64,000 nucleotides of DNA, taken from positions 1 to 64,000 of the forward strand of contig NZ_JHBV01000037.1 of assembly GCF_000724545.1 (NCBI RefSeq). Direction: 5' to 3'. This document shows, one piece after another, positions 34,028 through 43,305 of this stretch; the stretch's first letter is position 1, and each line of letters starts with the position of its first letter. Origin of the DNA: Aureispira sp. CCB-QB1 (GTDB lineage: Bacteria > Bacteroidota > Bacteroidia > Chitinophagales > Saprospiraceae). The notes below the pieces were generated by a model. That model was not told where the DNA came from, did no database searches, and saw only the letters and a list, made by a program, of their open reading frames with translations. Position numbers and translations under genes: made by a program.

Positions 34028-36499
34028 ATGAAAAACCTACCGATTTTTACCGTTAGAAATCCAGAACTTTCCCGTTGGCAATCTTTTGTAGAGAAAGCCC
34101 TAAAAGAGAAGCACCCTAATTTATCTCTGGGTGAGATTCGAAATTTACCAGAGTTGCAAGGTTGTTGGTTGCATGTAAAACAAGCTATGGAAGGGAGCAC
34201 CCCAAAAGCTATTGATGGAGATTTTGATACGAACAACATCGAACATCATGCTTATGCTTCGGCTTTCTTTTTTAACGCTGCCAAGGAAGCTAGTAAAGCT
34301 AAAAACACCACTAATCTTAGTACAAGTATAGATACTTGGCCTTATAGTACGGCTGAATGGTGGCAGTGGTTGGGGCAGTCGATTTACTCAGGCTATTTGT
34401 CTTGGGATTATCTAACAGGCAACTGGATGTATCGAGATTACGAAAAAGAAGGAAATGGAAATATTAATTATAGTGTGATTGACTGGAAGTTGCCATCTGA
34501 CTCCAAAGTTGCATTGATTGGAGATTGGGGAACTGGTAATACCGATGCGCATGAATTTTTAAGAGCACTACTTGCCAAGGAAGAAATAGACTGTATCATT
34601 CACTTAGGAGATATTTACTATACAGGAACAGAGGATGAATGCACCAATTATTTTTTAAATGTTATTCGTCAAGAAATTGGGAGCCAAGTGCCTGTCTTTA
34701 CGATTCCTGGCAATCACGAGTATTATTCTTTTGGGCATGGATTCTATGGTCTTATTGATACCATTAACAATGGGATTCCCATTAGTAATACTAGACAAGC
34801 AGCGAGTTATTTTTGTTTGAGAACAGATAATGACGAGTATCAATTTCTGGGATTGGATACAGGATATAATGATCACAGCGCTTGGGATACTAATTTTACA
34901 CCACCAGCACCAGCACTCAAAAGTAGCAACGATTATAAATGGGCAATCGATAAAATCAAAAACTTTCGAGGTAAGACGATTTTATTGTCCCATCATCAGC
35001 TATTTTCGCGTACTGGAGATATGAATTCGGATCAATATGGCGATAGTTATGCGAATCCACACTTATACAAGCATTTTTCCCCTTTCTTTCACAATAAAAT
35101 TGCCACTTGGTTTTGGGGGCATGAGCATAGTTTTGCTTTGTTTAAAAATGGCGCTTTTGGGTTGAACCAAGGCCGCTTAGTTGGGAGCAGTTCTTATGAA
35201 GAAGCGACTACGGACAATCCTTATGCTAACAATTATCCAATGGTTCCTTATAGCGATGCCAATACATTTTTAGCAACAAATCCTGCTTATAATAATGACC
35301 ATGATGCTAATTATTATTACCCACACGTAGGAGCAATTATTACAATGAGAACCAATAACAACCCTAAGGTAGACTATTATCGTTATCCTTCTTGGGAAAA
35401 TGGTCATGCGCCTAGCAATCCTCAACTCACCTTAATTACTTCTGAAATTATTCAAAACCCTACCAAAAGCCCTACTGGAGGATGGAGTGGCAACCACCAA
35501 ATAAAATCAAGCAATGCTCAGTCAAATAAGGCACCTGCTTTGGCTACGATAGGAGAGGACTTATATATGGTGTATAAGAATACCAACGACCATAAAAACT
35601 TATGGTGGGATCAACCTTCCTACGATACTTTATCGGGGAAGATAATAAGCAATCCCTCTATCTTACCAGTGGATATTTCAACAACAGGAAGCGATAAGAC
35701 TCCAACCACAGACAAACATCCAGCAATGGTTTATTTTGAAGGACAGTTGCATCTTGTATACAAAGACAGTGACAATAGTAATTTGAAATGGTGTGTCTAC
35801 AATCCTGATACTCACCAATGGACAAAAAATGGAAATCCTAATAGCAGTATGGTCTCTAATAATGGTCCTTCTTTGGCGGTCTTTAATGGGGTGTTGTATT
35901 GTTTCTTTTTGAGTACTAGTGACGATGCTACTATTAAATATGCAACATGTAATGGTAGTTCATGGACGTATGAAGGAAGTTTTAAAAAGAATGGTACTGC
36001 TGTGGTTTCTCACCATACGGTTTGTCCTGCTGTTGTGGGCAATGCAAGTAATTTGTTTTTAGTGTACGCCCCAAGTAGTTCTTCGTATAATTTAGCCGTG
36101 GTTAGAATGGACACCTCAGGAACTGTTTATGATATGGGCAATGTAACCAATAACAATACCTTAAATGACTTTGTTCCACAGACGAGCACGAGCATTTCAG
36201 TTTGTGGCGACGACAAATTCTTGCGACTGCTGTATCGAGCACACGACAATGACCATAAAATTAGTTGGGCTACCTTGGACTTAGGCTATTATGATGATTA
36301 TGATCAATTTATAGCTTATGATTTGAATACCCAAACGCCTACTTGGTCAGGAGGACTGCCTATTGTTTGTCTTAACAATGGAGATATTCCTCAAACATCG
36401 GATTTTCCTGGTTATTGCATGAATGATAACTATTCATTTATGGCTTACCCTGGCAATAGTAGTGATCAACTTTGGTCTGCCATTCAAAAAAATTGGTAA
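34028..36499 (+). CDS. Calcineurin-like metallophosphoesterase with C-terminal beta-propeller/lectin-like region
   Basis: 823 residues. Metal-binding motifs in order: ALIGDWGTG (Asp166), HLGDIYYTG (Asp195), IPGNHEYY (Asn229, His230), LLSHHQLF and FWGHEHSF, as in purple acid phosphatases and related phosphoesterases. The C-terminal ~350 residues contain repeats of the type ALATIGEDLYMVYKNTNDHKNLWW, PAMVYFEGQLHLVYKDSDNSNLKW and SLAVFNGVLYCFFLSTSDDATIKY, resembling sialidase/fucose-lectin propeller blades that bind sugars. I see no signal peptide, odd for an enzyme with such a tail, and no T9SS tail. Substrate unknown. Confidence 0.82.
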   Translation: MKNLPIFTVRNPELSRWQSFVEKALKEKHPNLSLGEIRNLPELQGCWLHVKQAMEGSTPKAIDGDFDTNNIEHHAYASAFFFNAAKEASKAKNTTNLSTSIDTWPYSTAEWWQWLGQSIYSGYLSWDYLTGNWMYRDYEKEGNGNINYSVIDWKLPSDSKVALIGDWGTGNTDAHEFLRALLAKEEIDCIIHLGDIYYTGTEDECTNYFLNVIRQEIGSQVPVFTIPGNHEYYSFGHGFYGLIDTINNGIPISNTRQAASYFCLRTDNDEYQFLGLDTGYNDHSAWDTNFTPPAPALKSSNDYKWAIDKIKNFRGKTILLSHHQLFSRTGDMNSDQYGDSYANPHLYKHFSPFFHNKIATWFWGHEHSFALFKNGAFGLNQGRLVGSSSYEEATTDNPYANNYPMVPYSDANTFLATNPAYNNDHDANYYYPHVGAIITMRTNNNPKVDYYRYPSWENGHAPSNPQLTLITSEIIQNPTKSPTGGWSGNHQIKSSNAQSNKAPALATIGEDLYMVYKNTNDHKNLWWDQPSYDTLSGKIISNPSILPVDISTTGSDKTPTTDKHPAMVYFEGQLHLVYKDSDNSNLKWCVYNPDTHQWTKNGNPNSSMVSNNGPSLAVFNGVLYCFFLSTSDDATIKYATCNGSSWTYEGSFKKNGTAVVSHHTVCPAVVGNASNLFLVYAPSSSSYNLAVVRMDTSGTVYDMGNVTNNNTLNDFVPQTSTSISVCGDDKFLRLLYRAHDNDHKISWATLDLGYYDDYDQFIAYDLNTQTPTWSGGLPIVCLNNGDIPQTSDFPGYCMNDNYSFMAYPGNSSDQLWSAIQKNW

Positions 36500-36823
36500 G
36501 GGACTTCGGATTGGTTATAGAATGTTATCTCTAATTTAGAGCAAGGTCTGTCTACGGTAGTAGATGGACTTTTTATATTTTTTTTGTAAAAAAAATGATA
36601 ATTACCCAACCTTTTACCCCATTATTCCCATCTTATAAGATAGACGTTTCCCAATTTGCACGTTATAAGATTAAATAACTGTTAGTAATGATCAATAGTT
36701 AGCTTCGCTGCTACTAAATGATAACGTAAATAGAATATTAAACTTTTATAAACTACGTCTAAATCGCTTTATCCTTTGCATATACCAAGTAAAAGGATAT
36801 TTTTGCAAAAAACAAACAACTAT
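36500..36823. other. Intergenic region with terminator and dispersed repeat
   Basis: A terminator-like stem GTCTGTCTAC-GGTA-GTAGATGGAC with following T-run lies at ~36546-36577. A dispersed repeat (AATAGTTAGCTTCGCTGCTACTA) is at 36694-36716. No gene seen. Confidence 0.5.
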
Positions 36824-37702
36824 ATGATTAAGTTTTATCAAGTTTTGGGATTGATGATAGCCCTCTTTTTGGGAGGCTGTATTGAAGATAATAATCCCTC
36901 ACGTCCTGCTTATGTTTATATTGAAGATATTTTCTTTGAAGCAGACACATCCTTAGGACAAGGTTCTTCGTCTTCTAATATTACGGATGTTTGGGTTAGT
37001 GTTGATGGGCAATTATTAGGAACCAACAACTTGCCTGCCTTATTTCCTGTTATTTTGGATGATAATTTTCAGGTAAATAGTGTTCGAATTTCTGCGGGAA
37101 TTAAAGACAATGGTATTACAAATACGAGAGCGATATATCCTTTTTATGATCCTAATGTAACAACGGTTGATTTAGAATCAGGAAAGATTGATACCTTCCG
37201 CCCAACTTTGTATTATCCTTCTAATGCAAATGTTATTATTGTTGAGGACTTTGAAGATCCTAATCAACCTATTTTTACAGATGATTTGGATGGAAACCCC
37301 AATACAGAAATGATTACTCAGATGGATGAAGTATTTGAAGGAAATTATTCTGGAGCACTTGTGCTGGATAGTGCCAACTTGGACTGTACGGTAGCTACAT
37401 CTACGCATTATTATAACCTAAATAACATTTCTGCAACGGCTGTTTATTTAGAAATGAACTTTAAAACCAACACCCCATTTCAAGTAGGATTGGTAGCTCA
37501 TTATGGTTCTAATGACACAGAAGTATTGTACAAAGGTGGAGTGAATGCAACAACTACTTGGAAGAAAATTTATTTTAACTTGACAGAAGAAGCCTATGGT
37601 GCTAATGCGGCAGAATATTCTGTTATTGTTAGAGCCTTGAAAACAGCGGATATCGATCAGCCCCAAATTTATGTGGACAACATAAAATTGTTACACTTCT
37701 AG
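36824..37702 (+). CDS. Lipoprotein of unknown function
   Basis: ATG at 36824 chosen over the upstream frame from 36776, because MIKFYQVLGLMIALFLGGC is a complete lipoprotein signal with Cys19 in LGGC. The ~292-residue product continues with an acidic linker. A first domain (VYIEDIFFEAD ... VWVSVDGQLLG) and a later one (IIVEDFEDPNQPIF ... YVDNIKLLHF) look like beta sandwiches. The second has the form of a carbohydrate-binding-like module. Probably surface or periplasmic. No family named. Confidence 0.75.
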   Translation: MIKFYQVLGLMIALFLGGCIEDNNPSRPAYVYIEDIFFEADTSLGQGSSSSNITDVWVSVDGQLLGTNNLPALFPVILDDNFQVNSVRISAGIKDNGITNTRAIYPFYDPNVTTVDLESGKIDTFRPTLYYPSNANVIIVEDFEDPNQPIFTDDLDGNPNTEMITQMDEVFEGNYSGALVLDSANLDCTVATSTHYYNLNNISATAVYLEMNFKTNTPFQVGLVAHYGSNDTEVLYKGGVNATTTWKKIYFNLTEEAYGANAAEYSVIVRALKTADIDQPQIYVDNIKLLHF

Positions 37703-37767
37703 TTGGTTGACATTTGTATGGTCTATTTTACGACCAATTTTAAGGTTTTACCCAAAAGCGGAAATAA

Positions 37768-37808
37768 AAAAGGTGCCCAGTCATAGCAATGACTTACAAG
37801 CACCTTTT
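37768..37808. terminator. Bidirectional terminator between lipoprotein and thioredoxin genes
   Basis: AAAAGGTGC (37768-37776) pairs with GCACCTTTT (37800-37808), with an inner stem AGTCAT/ATGACT. A-run and T-run flank it, serving both convergent genes. Confidence 0.8.
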
Positions 37809-37839
37809 ACGCTGTATTTAGTCGATAAAAACTTTTAAT

Positions 37840-38157
37840 CTATTTACTATAAGTTGCGAATCTTGATTGTAGAGCAGCTTCTGATTGGAACCCAACAAGT
37901 TTTTCTTTCACTACCTTGTTTTGAATAAAGAACAAGGCAGGAATACTGCGTACATTTAATTTGCTCGCTAAAGCATTGTGTTGATCGATATTGACCTTTG
38001 CAACTTCTATTTTGCCATCGTATTGATTGGCTAATTTTTCAACTGTTGGTAATAATGCTTGACAAGGGCCACACCAATCGGCATAGAAGTCCAGTAAAAC
38101 AGGTTTGTCTTGTTCCATCAAGCGGTTAAAATCTTGAACACTTTTTATTTCTTTCAT
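37840..38157 (-). CDS. Thioredoxin
   Basis: 105 residues with the active site WCGPC (Cys29, Cys32) after LLDFYADWCGPC, the cis-proline segment VRSIPALFFI and a normal thioredoxin length. No signal, so cytoplasmic. Reduces protein disulfides. It lies next to an AhpD-like protein and an AraC regulator on the same strand, suggesting a redox-response group. Confidence 0.93.
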   Translation of the reverse strand: MKEIKSVQDFNRLMEQDKPVLLDFYADWCGPCQALLPTVEKLANQYDGKIEVAKVNIDQHNALASKLNVRSIPALFFIQNKVVKEKLVGFQSEAALQSRFATYSK

Positions 38158-38332
38158 GATAATATGATTTTTGTTTTGAACAGGTCGTTTATGAATGGGG
38201 ATAACTGTTTATACAACAAAGATAAGGGAGTAACGATGGACTTTGTTAGGCTATTTTTCCCCACTACTTGGCTAAAAGTCCTTTTCTTGTTAAATCAAGC
38301 ACTGACAAGTCTTCAATCAATGAATTAACTCC

Positions 38333-38881
38333 TTAAGCTTTAACAGAATCTAATTCTGGAGCTAGAGGGAAATCAATTGCAAAATCGGCTAAGTTGTGAA
38401 TGTAATTACTAATGGTTTTGTCGCCAATAACAATAACGGTATCAATCAAATTAGCCTCTGTATAGCCTGCTTCAAAGAATGCTTTTTTTGCGTTTTCATC
38501 TGCTTTACCTCTATTGACTACGGTAGATTTTGCAAACTTTACCAAAGCATCTAATTTGGCATCAAAACTGGCACTACCGCCACGAATTTCTATGATTTGA
38601 GCTTCAGAGAATCCATGCATTTTGCCTAAAACGGTATGAGCAGACTGGCAATAACGACAGCCATTCACTTGGCTAACAACCAAATTGATAATTTCCCTTT
38701 CTTTTGCTTTTAAAGTAGATTTTCGATTTTGTAAAGCTAAGTAATCAGGAAGTGCGGTTTCGCTCTTAGCATAATAAGCATACAAGTTAGGAACGAAACC
38801 CAAACTTTTTTGTAGTTGATCAAAAATTGCTTGATTGTTAGCAGATACATCTTCTCTTGTTGGAACTGTGAAGTTTGACAT
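38333..38881 (-). CDS. AhpD-like / carboxymuconolactone decarboxylase family protein
   Basis: 182 residues. The motif QVNGCRYCQSAHTVLG has Cys75, Cys78 and His82 in the Cx2C..H arrangement of AhpD-like peroxidase proteins, preceded by EREIINLVVS. N-terminal PTREDVSANNQ and FVPNLYAYYAKSE are typical of the 'carboxymuconolactone decarboxylase family' oxidative-stress proteins. Thiol-dependent peroxide reduction is expected. Thioredoxin, a possible electron source, is encoded 175 bases downstream. Confidence 0.87.
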   Translation of the reverse strand: MSNFTVPTREDVSANNQAIFDQLQKSLGFVPNLYAYYAKSETALPDYLALQNRKSTLKAKEREIINLVVSQVNGCRYCQSAHTVLGKMHGFSEAQIIEIRGGSASFDAKLDALVKFAKSTVVNRGKADENAKKAFFEAGYTEANLIDTVIVIGDKTISNYIHNLADFAIDFPLAPELDSVKA

Positions 38882-39143
38882 TGTCTTTAAATTTTTTTAT
38901 GAGATAGAAAGTAGCAAGAAAACTACTGCTTTCCGTTAATTAATTTGATAAGACAAAGATGAGGGAAAAGAAGATGGGATAGTTAGGCTAGTTTTCCTTA
39001 GAATTTATCAATTTATCCCTAATGTTGTTTTTATTAATAAAAGCCATGCATCACAATAGTTAGTTGCATGCGATTTTGTGATTGTTGAGAAGAGATTATA
39101 GACAATTTAAGATGCTTTTAAGTGAGCTACTGCTTTCTAAAAA

Positions 39144-40013
39144 TTAAAGACTAGGTTTGTTTTCACTAAGGTGCATTTCTCTAAATTCGGAAGGAGAGGA
39201 GCCTTCATTCTTCTTGAAAAACCTGCTAAAGGATTGAATATCGTTAAACCCAATCTGGTAACCAATTTCAGAAATAGGCTCATTAGTGTAACTAAGCAAT
39301 CGTCTAGCTTCTAGCATACGGCGGTTTTTGATTAATTCTAGTGGCGTTCGATGGCTTATTTTTTTGAATAAGTTAGCCAGTGTTTTGGGCGATTTGTTTA
39401 GTAATTTAGCATATTCACTAACAGTATGTTTTTCTCTAAAATGCTGCTCAACCAAGAAATTAAACGCTCGTACAACGGTATCGTTGTTGTGTTCGAGTTG
39501 GTCAAAATTTTCTTGTGACTTGTAAACTCTAGTGCAAAGAATTAAAATTCTTTTGAGCATCATCTGCAACATTTCTAATTGCAAATTGTCTCTAGATTCC
39601 ATTTCTATACCCAACATTTTCCAAGCAGTCTCTAATATATCAGCATCTTTATTGGTTAAATTAATAATGGGCAAATTTGAAGAGCCAAAGTAAAGAATTC
39701 CCTTACAACCAACTTCGCTATCGTGATTGCTAATGCAATAGAAAGGACGATTGAACCGCAAGAGCTGCAAGCCTTGAATTTGCACAGGCTTGATATTATG
39801 AAATTCAGTAGTACAAATAATTTGATTTTTGTTGAATGTATACTGAACGGCATCAATAACTAAAACATTGTTATCAGTATTAAACCATAAAAGGGAAAGC
39901 CGTTCGTTGCCTACTTCTTTTAAAAGATAGCAATTTTCTTTTGAAATAGTTACGACTTCAAAATATTCATTGGTACTGCCTATATACTTCATTGCTGATG
40001 GTGTTGCTGTCAA
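39144..40013 (-). CDS. AraC-family transcriptional regulator
   Basis: 289 residues from TTG 40013, with ATG at 39992 a plausible alternative. The C-terminal ~100 residues are the double HTH: EKHTVSEYAKLLNKSPKTLANLFKK and then EPISEIGYQIGFNDIQSFSRFFKKNEGSSPSEFR. The N-terminal ~165 residues form a sensor domain of the cupin-like type without clear ligand motif. It may control the adjacent AhpD-like and thioredoxin genes, all on the same strand. That is an inference from adjacency. Confidence 0.87.
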   Translation of the reverse strand: MTATPSAMKYIGSTNEYFEVVTISKENCYLLKEVGNERLSLLWFNTDNNVLVIDAVQYTFNKNQIICTTEFHNIKPVQIQGLQLLRFNRPFYCISNHDSEVGCKGILYFGSSNLPIINLTNKDADILETAWKMLGIEMESRDNLQLEMLQMMLKRILILCTRVYKSQENFDQLEHNNDTVVRAFNFLVEQHFREKHTVSEYAKLLNKSPKTLANLFKKISHRTPLELIKNRRMLEARRLLSYTNEPISEIGYQIGFNDIQSFSRFFKKNEGSSPSEFREMHLSENKPSL

Positions 40014-40204
40014 TTTTTGAAAAACATTGGATGAAAACGGATTAGAGAAAGTAAATTATTAATATTAGATGAATTTTAATTGTTTTTTCTGTAAAAGGAA
40101 GGTAAATTTCTAACCATTGGGTTCGATTTATAAAGAAACAAATTTTTAATAGAAAAGAATTTCAGTTTGTTGCAAGCGTCTAGGAATTGTGTAGAATAAT
40201 ACGC

Positions 40205-40212
40205 TATATTTG
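40205..40212 (+). promoter_or_regulatory. -7 box of the sugar transferase promoter
   Basis: TATATTTG fits TAnnTTTG and lies 24 bases before the TTG start. The nearest TTG upstream (40187) is only 15 bases away, so the -33 element is uncertain. Confidence 0.45.
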
Positions 40213-40235
40213 AAGAGAGAGGACTTAGAGACTCA

Positions 40236-41747
40236 TTGTTTCGAAAATCGCAATTAATTTTATTACCTTTGTCACGAAAAAAACTATCTGCACAACTTAA
40301 TTTGGGAATGAAATCTTGGCGACTCCCGCAAGGGGTTTTATTTTATGCTTTTTGTGATTACCTAACTGCCGCATTATCGTGGTTTGTTTTTGTAATCTTT
40401 AGAAGAATCATCATAGAAGGTCGACCATTTTCGACCTCGATTTTTCAAGATGATAACTTCTTGTATAGTATGTTGGTTGTGCCAGGGATTTGGTTGATGG
40501 TATACATTATTTTTGATAGTTATAGAAATGTATACCGCATGTCTAGATTAACCGAATTTGCAAGAACAATTTTTGCCAGTTTAGCGGGCGGCTTGCTTTT
40601 GTTTTTTACCATACTTTTGGATGATTTGGTAAATTATTTAGGAGGATACCATGCATATTATCTTGCTTTTGGTGGTTTGTTGACCATTCACTTCTCTTTG
40701 ACGGTATTTTCAAGAATGCTTTTGCTAAGTATTGCCAACCAACGGATTCGATCAGGAAAGGTGGCTTTTAATACAATCATAGTAGGACGGCATCCCAAAA
40801 TAGAGGGCATCTACTCCGAAATTATCAATCGAGAACACCGATTAGGCTACGACATTATTGGTTATGTCTTAACAAAGAAGAAAAAAAATTTATTGCATCC
40901 TCTAGCCGAAAAACTACCTGAATTAGGAAATGTAGATAACTTAAATGAACTGGTTTTAAAACATCAAGTAGAAGAGGTGATTTTGGCATTGGAAAAATCA
41001 GAACATACCAAGCTCAAAAAAATTATAGGAATTTTGGACCGGCATAGTCATACTGTGCTGGTACGAGCGATACCGCAAATGCGTGAAGTTCTACTTGGTA
41101 AAGTAAATATGCCGAATGTACGAGGGGTGGGGCTACTAGAAATCAAAACCCACTTTATTCCTCTTTGGTTGCGTGTTGTCAAACGGTCAATGGATGTAAT
41201 TGCATCGTTCTTGGTCTTATTGCTTTGTAGCCCTTTGTATCTTTTTGTCGCTATTCGGGTACGGTTGTCTTCCGAAGGACCTATTTTTTACAAACAGGAA
41301 CGCATCGGACGATATGGAAAACCATTTATGATTTACAAATTTCGTTCTATGTATTTGGATGCGGAAAAGGGAGGTCCTCAACTATCTTCAGATACAGACG
41401 ATCGTTGTACACCTTGGGGACGTGTCATGCGCAAATACCGTTTGGATGAAATTCCTCAATTTTGGAATGTGCTCAAAGGAGATATGTCCTTGGTTGGACC
41501 TCGTCCAGAACGGCAATTTTTTATTGATCAAATCGCTCAAAAAGATCCTAGAGTACACAAACTACACAAAGTACGCCCTGGTATTACCTCTTGGGGACAA
41601 GTACAATATGGCTATGCTTCTAATGTAGAAGAAATGATTGAACGCCTAAAATTAGATTTAATATACATAGAAAACTTAACGCTAAGTTTGGATATTAAGA
41701 TTATGATCCATACCGTTTTAGTTATCCTAAAGGGAAGCGGGAAGTAA
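40236..41747 (+). CDS. Exopolysaccharide polyprenyl glycosylphosphotransferase (sugar transferase)
   Basis: 503 residues from TTG 40236; an ATG at 40308 would shorten it by 24. Four hydrophobic segments in the N-terminal half, a CoA-binding-like domain (~180-290) and a C-terminal bacterial sugar transferase domain: KRSMDVIASFLVLLLCSPLY, then KQERIGRYGKPFMIYKFRSM, DEIPQFWNVLKGDMSLVGPRPE and KVRPGITSWGQ. Transfers a sugar-1-phosphate onto undecaprenyl phosphate, the first step of capsule or exopolysaccharide synthesis. No polysaccharide cluster follows, so it stands alone here. Confidence 0.92.
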   Translation: MFRKSQLILLPLSRKKLSAQLNLGMKSWRLPQGVLFYAFCDYLTAALSWFVFVIFRRIIIEGRPFSTSIFQDDNFLYSMLVVPGIWLMVYIIFDSYRNVYRMSRLTEFARTIFASLAGGLLLFFTILLDDLVNYLGGYHAYYLAFGGLLTIHFSLTVFSRMLLLSIANQRIRSGKVAFNTIIVGRHPKIEGIYSEIINREHRLGYDIIGYVLTKKKKNLLHPLAEKLPELGNVDNLNELVLKHQVEEVILALEKSEHTKLKKIIGILDRHSHTVLVRAIPQMREVLLGKVNMPNVRGVGLLEIKTHFIPLWLRVVKRSMDVIASFLVLLLCSPLYLFVAIRVRLSSEGPIFYKQERIGRYGKPFMIYKFRSMYLDAEKGGPQLSSDTDDRCTPWGRVMRKYRLDEIPQFWNVLKGDMSLVGPRPERQFFIDQIAQKDPRVHKLHKVRPGITSWGQVQYGYASNVEEMIERLKLDLIYIENLTLSLDIKIMIHTVLVILKGSGK

Positions 41748-41900
41748 AGACTAAAAGATAGACCAAAGTAAGTCTTAAAAAAATAGCCATAAGCATAAAA
41801 ATTATTAATCTCTAGTGTATATTTGTTGGCTAATTAATTCCTTGGAACTAATTGAGTAATTTTCATAAATTAAATTATTAAATTAAGCTCTTATAAAAGT

Positions 41901-43205
41901 ATGAGTAATGCACTAGGACGACATATTTTAGTCGAATTTTTTGGTTGTTCTTCAACTATTTTGAACGACGTTATTATAATAGAAAAAGCAATGGTAGATG
42001 CGGCTAAAGCTGCTGAAGCGACCGTGATTAACTCTACCTTTCATCATTTTTCACCTTATGGTGTTTCTGGTGTTGTTGTTATCCAGGAAAGCCATTTAGC
42101 CATTCATGCTTGGCCAGAATATCAGTACGCAGCCGTAGACATTTTTACTTGTGGGGAAGAAGTTGACCCTTGGATTGCCTATGATTTTCTAAAAAAAGCT
42201 TTTGAAGCCGATCATGGTTCTTCTATGGAGCTTAATCGAGGGCAAAAGCAACTGTTGAAGCGTATCAATGTTGATTATTTGAGCAAAGATAGAGAGTTAG
42301 CAGAAGAGGAATTAAATCCTTTGTTTAAGAGGGATGTATGGTTTACCGATAAGGATGAGAATATAGCCCTTTCTTTACGTCATACTGGAAATTTGTTGTA
42401 CAACGAAGTTTCTCCTTACCAACGTGTTCGTGTTTTGGAAAGTTATGCTTATGGCAAGACGCTATTGATTGATGATATGGTGATGGCGACAGAGAAAGAT
42501 GAATTTGTTTATCACGAAATGATTGCGCATGTTCCTGCCTTTATTCACGGCAATCCTAAGAGGGTATTGGTTATAGGTGGCGGAGATGGAGGAACTGTTA
42601 GAGAGTTGTTTAAGCATGAGAGTGTAGAGGAAATTGTCATGGTTGAAATTGATGAGAAGGTGGTAGAAGCTTCTAAGTTGCATTTGCCTCAGTTGTCTTG
42701 TGAATTTGACAACCCTAAGTTAGATTTGCGTATTCAAGATGGTATCCAATATTTGAAAGAATGCGATGAAGCTCGTTTTGATTTAATTGTAATTGATGGT
42801 AGTGACCCAGAGGGACCCGCAGAAGGGTTGTTTAGCCCTGCATTCTACAAAGATGTTTATCGTGCCTTGAAACCAGAAGGTGTTTTAAATTTACAAAGTG
42901 AAGGTCCTTTGTTTAATACCGAAGCTTTCTTGGATTTGAATCAGTGTATTGGAGACATTTTTGGAAGAAGCTCTATGGCTTGTTATCTAGCGTATATTTC
43001 TACTTATCCGACAGGTATGTGGAGTTTTACCGTAGCACAAAAAGGAAAAGAGTTGGAGTACACCAACTTCAATTTGGCTGATGCAGCTATTTTCTCAGAG
43101 CAGCAAAAATTACAATATTATACACCAGAAATACATTATGCTGCTTTTGCTTTGCCTCCATTTGTTCGCACTATGATTGAGGAGCGTAACGCTATTAAGG
43201 CTTAA
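41901..43205 (+). CDS. AdoMet decarboxylase-spermidine synthase fusion
   Basis: 434 residues. N-terminal part (~1-125) is a class 1b S-adenosylmethionine decarboxylase: Ser64 ([12 protein letters not shown]) should be the pyruvoyl precursor, with His69 and Cys84 (IFTCG) as in the prokaryotic SpeH. The C-terminal part (~140-430) is spermidine synthase with [23 protein letters not shown] and [15 protein letters not shown]. The fused enzyme would supply decarboxylated AdoMet directly to the aminopropyl transfer making spermidine from putrescine. The ORF is continuous and all key residues are present, so I think both activities work. SpeD/SpeE-type fusions are known in some bacteria. Confidence 0.93.
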   Translation: MSNALGRHILVEFFGCSSTILNDVIIIEKAMVDAAKAAEATVINSTFHHFSPYGVSGVVVIQESHLAIHAWPEYQYAAVDIFTCGEEVDPWIAYDFLKKAFEADHGSSMELNRGQKQLLKRINVDYLSKDRELAEEELNPLFKRDVWFTDKDENIALSLRHTGNLLYNEVSPYQRVRVLESYAYGKTLLIDDMVMATEKDEFVYHEMIAHVPAFIHGNPKRVLVIGGGDGGTVRELFKHESVEEIVMVEIDEKVVEASKLHLPQLSCEFDNPKLDLRIQDGIQYLKECDEARFDLIVIDGSDPEGPAEGLFSPAFYKDVYRALKPEGVLNLQSEGPLFNTEAFLDLNQCIGDIFGRSSMACYLAYISTYPTGMWSFTVAQKGKELEYTNFNLADAAIFSEQQKLQYYTPEIHYAAFALPPFVRTMIEERNAIKA

Positions 43206-43255
43206 AGTAATAATTTGTACAATTAATACATTTATCGTTATAAACGATAAAAATA

Positions 43256-43284
43256 AAGGCGAATTGCAATCTGCAATTCGCCTT
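43256..43284. terminator. Bidirectional terminator between spermidine synthase and yidC
   Basis: AAGGCGAATTGCA (43256-43268), loop ATC, TGCAATTCGCCTT (43272-43284), a perfect 13-bp stem between convergent genes. Confidence 0.85.
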
Positions 43285-43305
43285 CTTTATAAAGTACTTA
43301 TTTAT

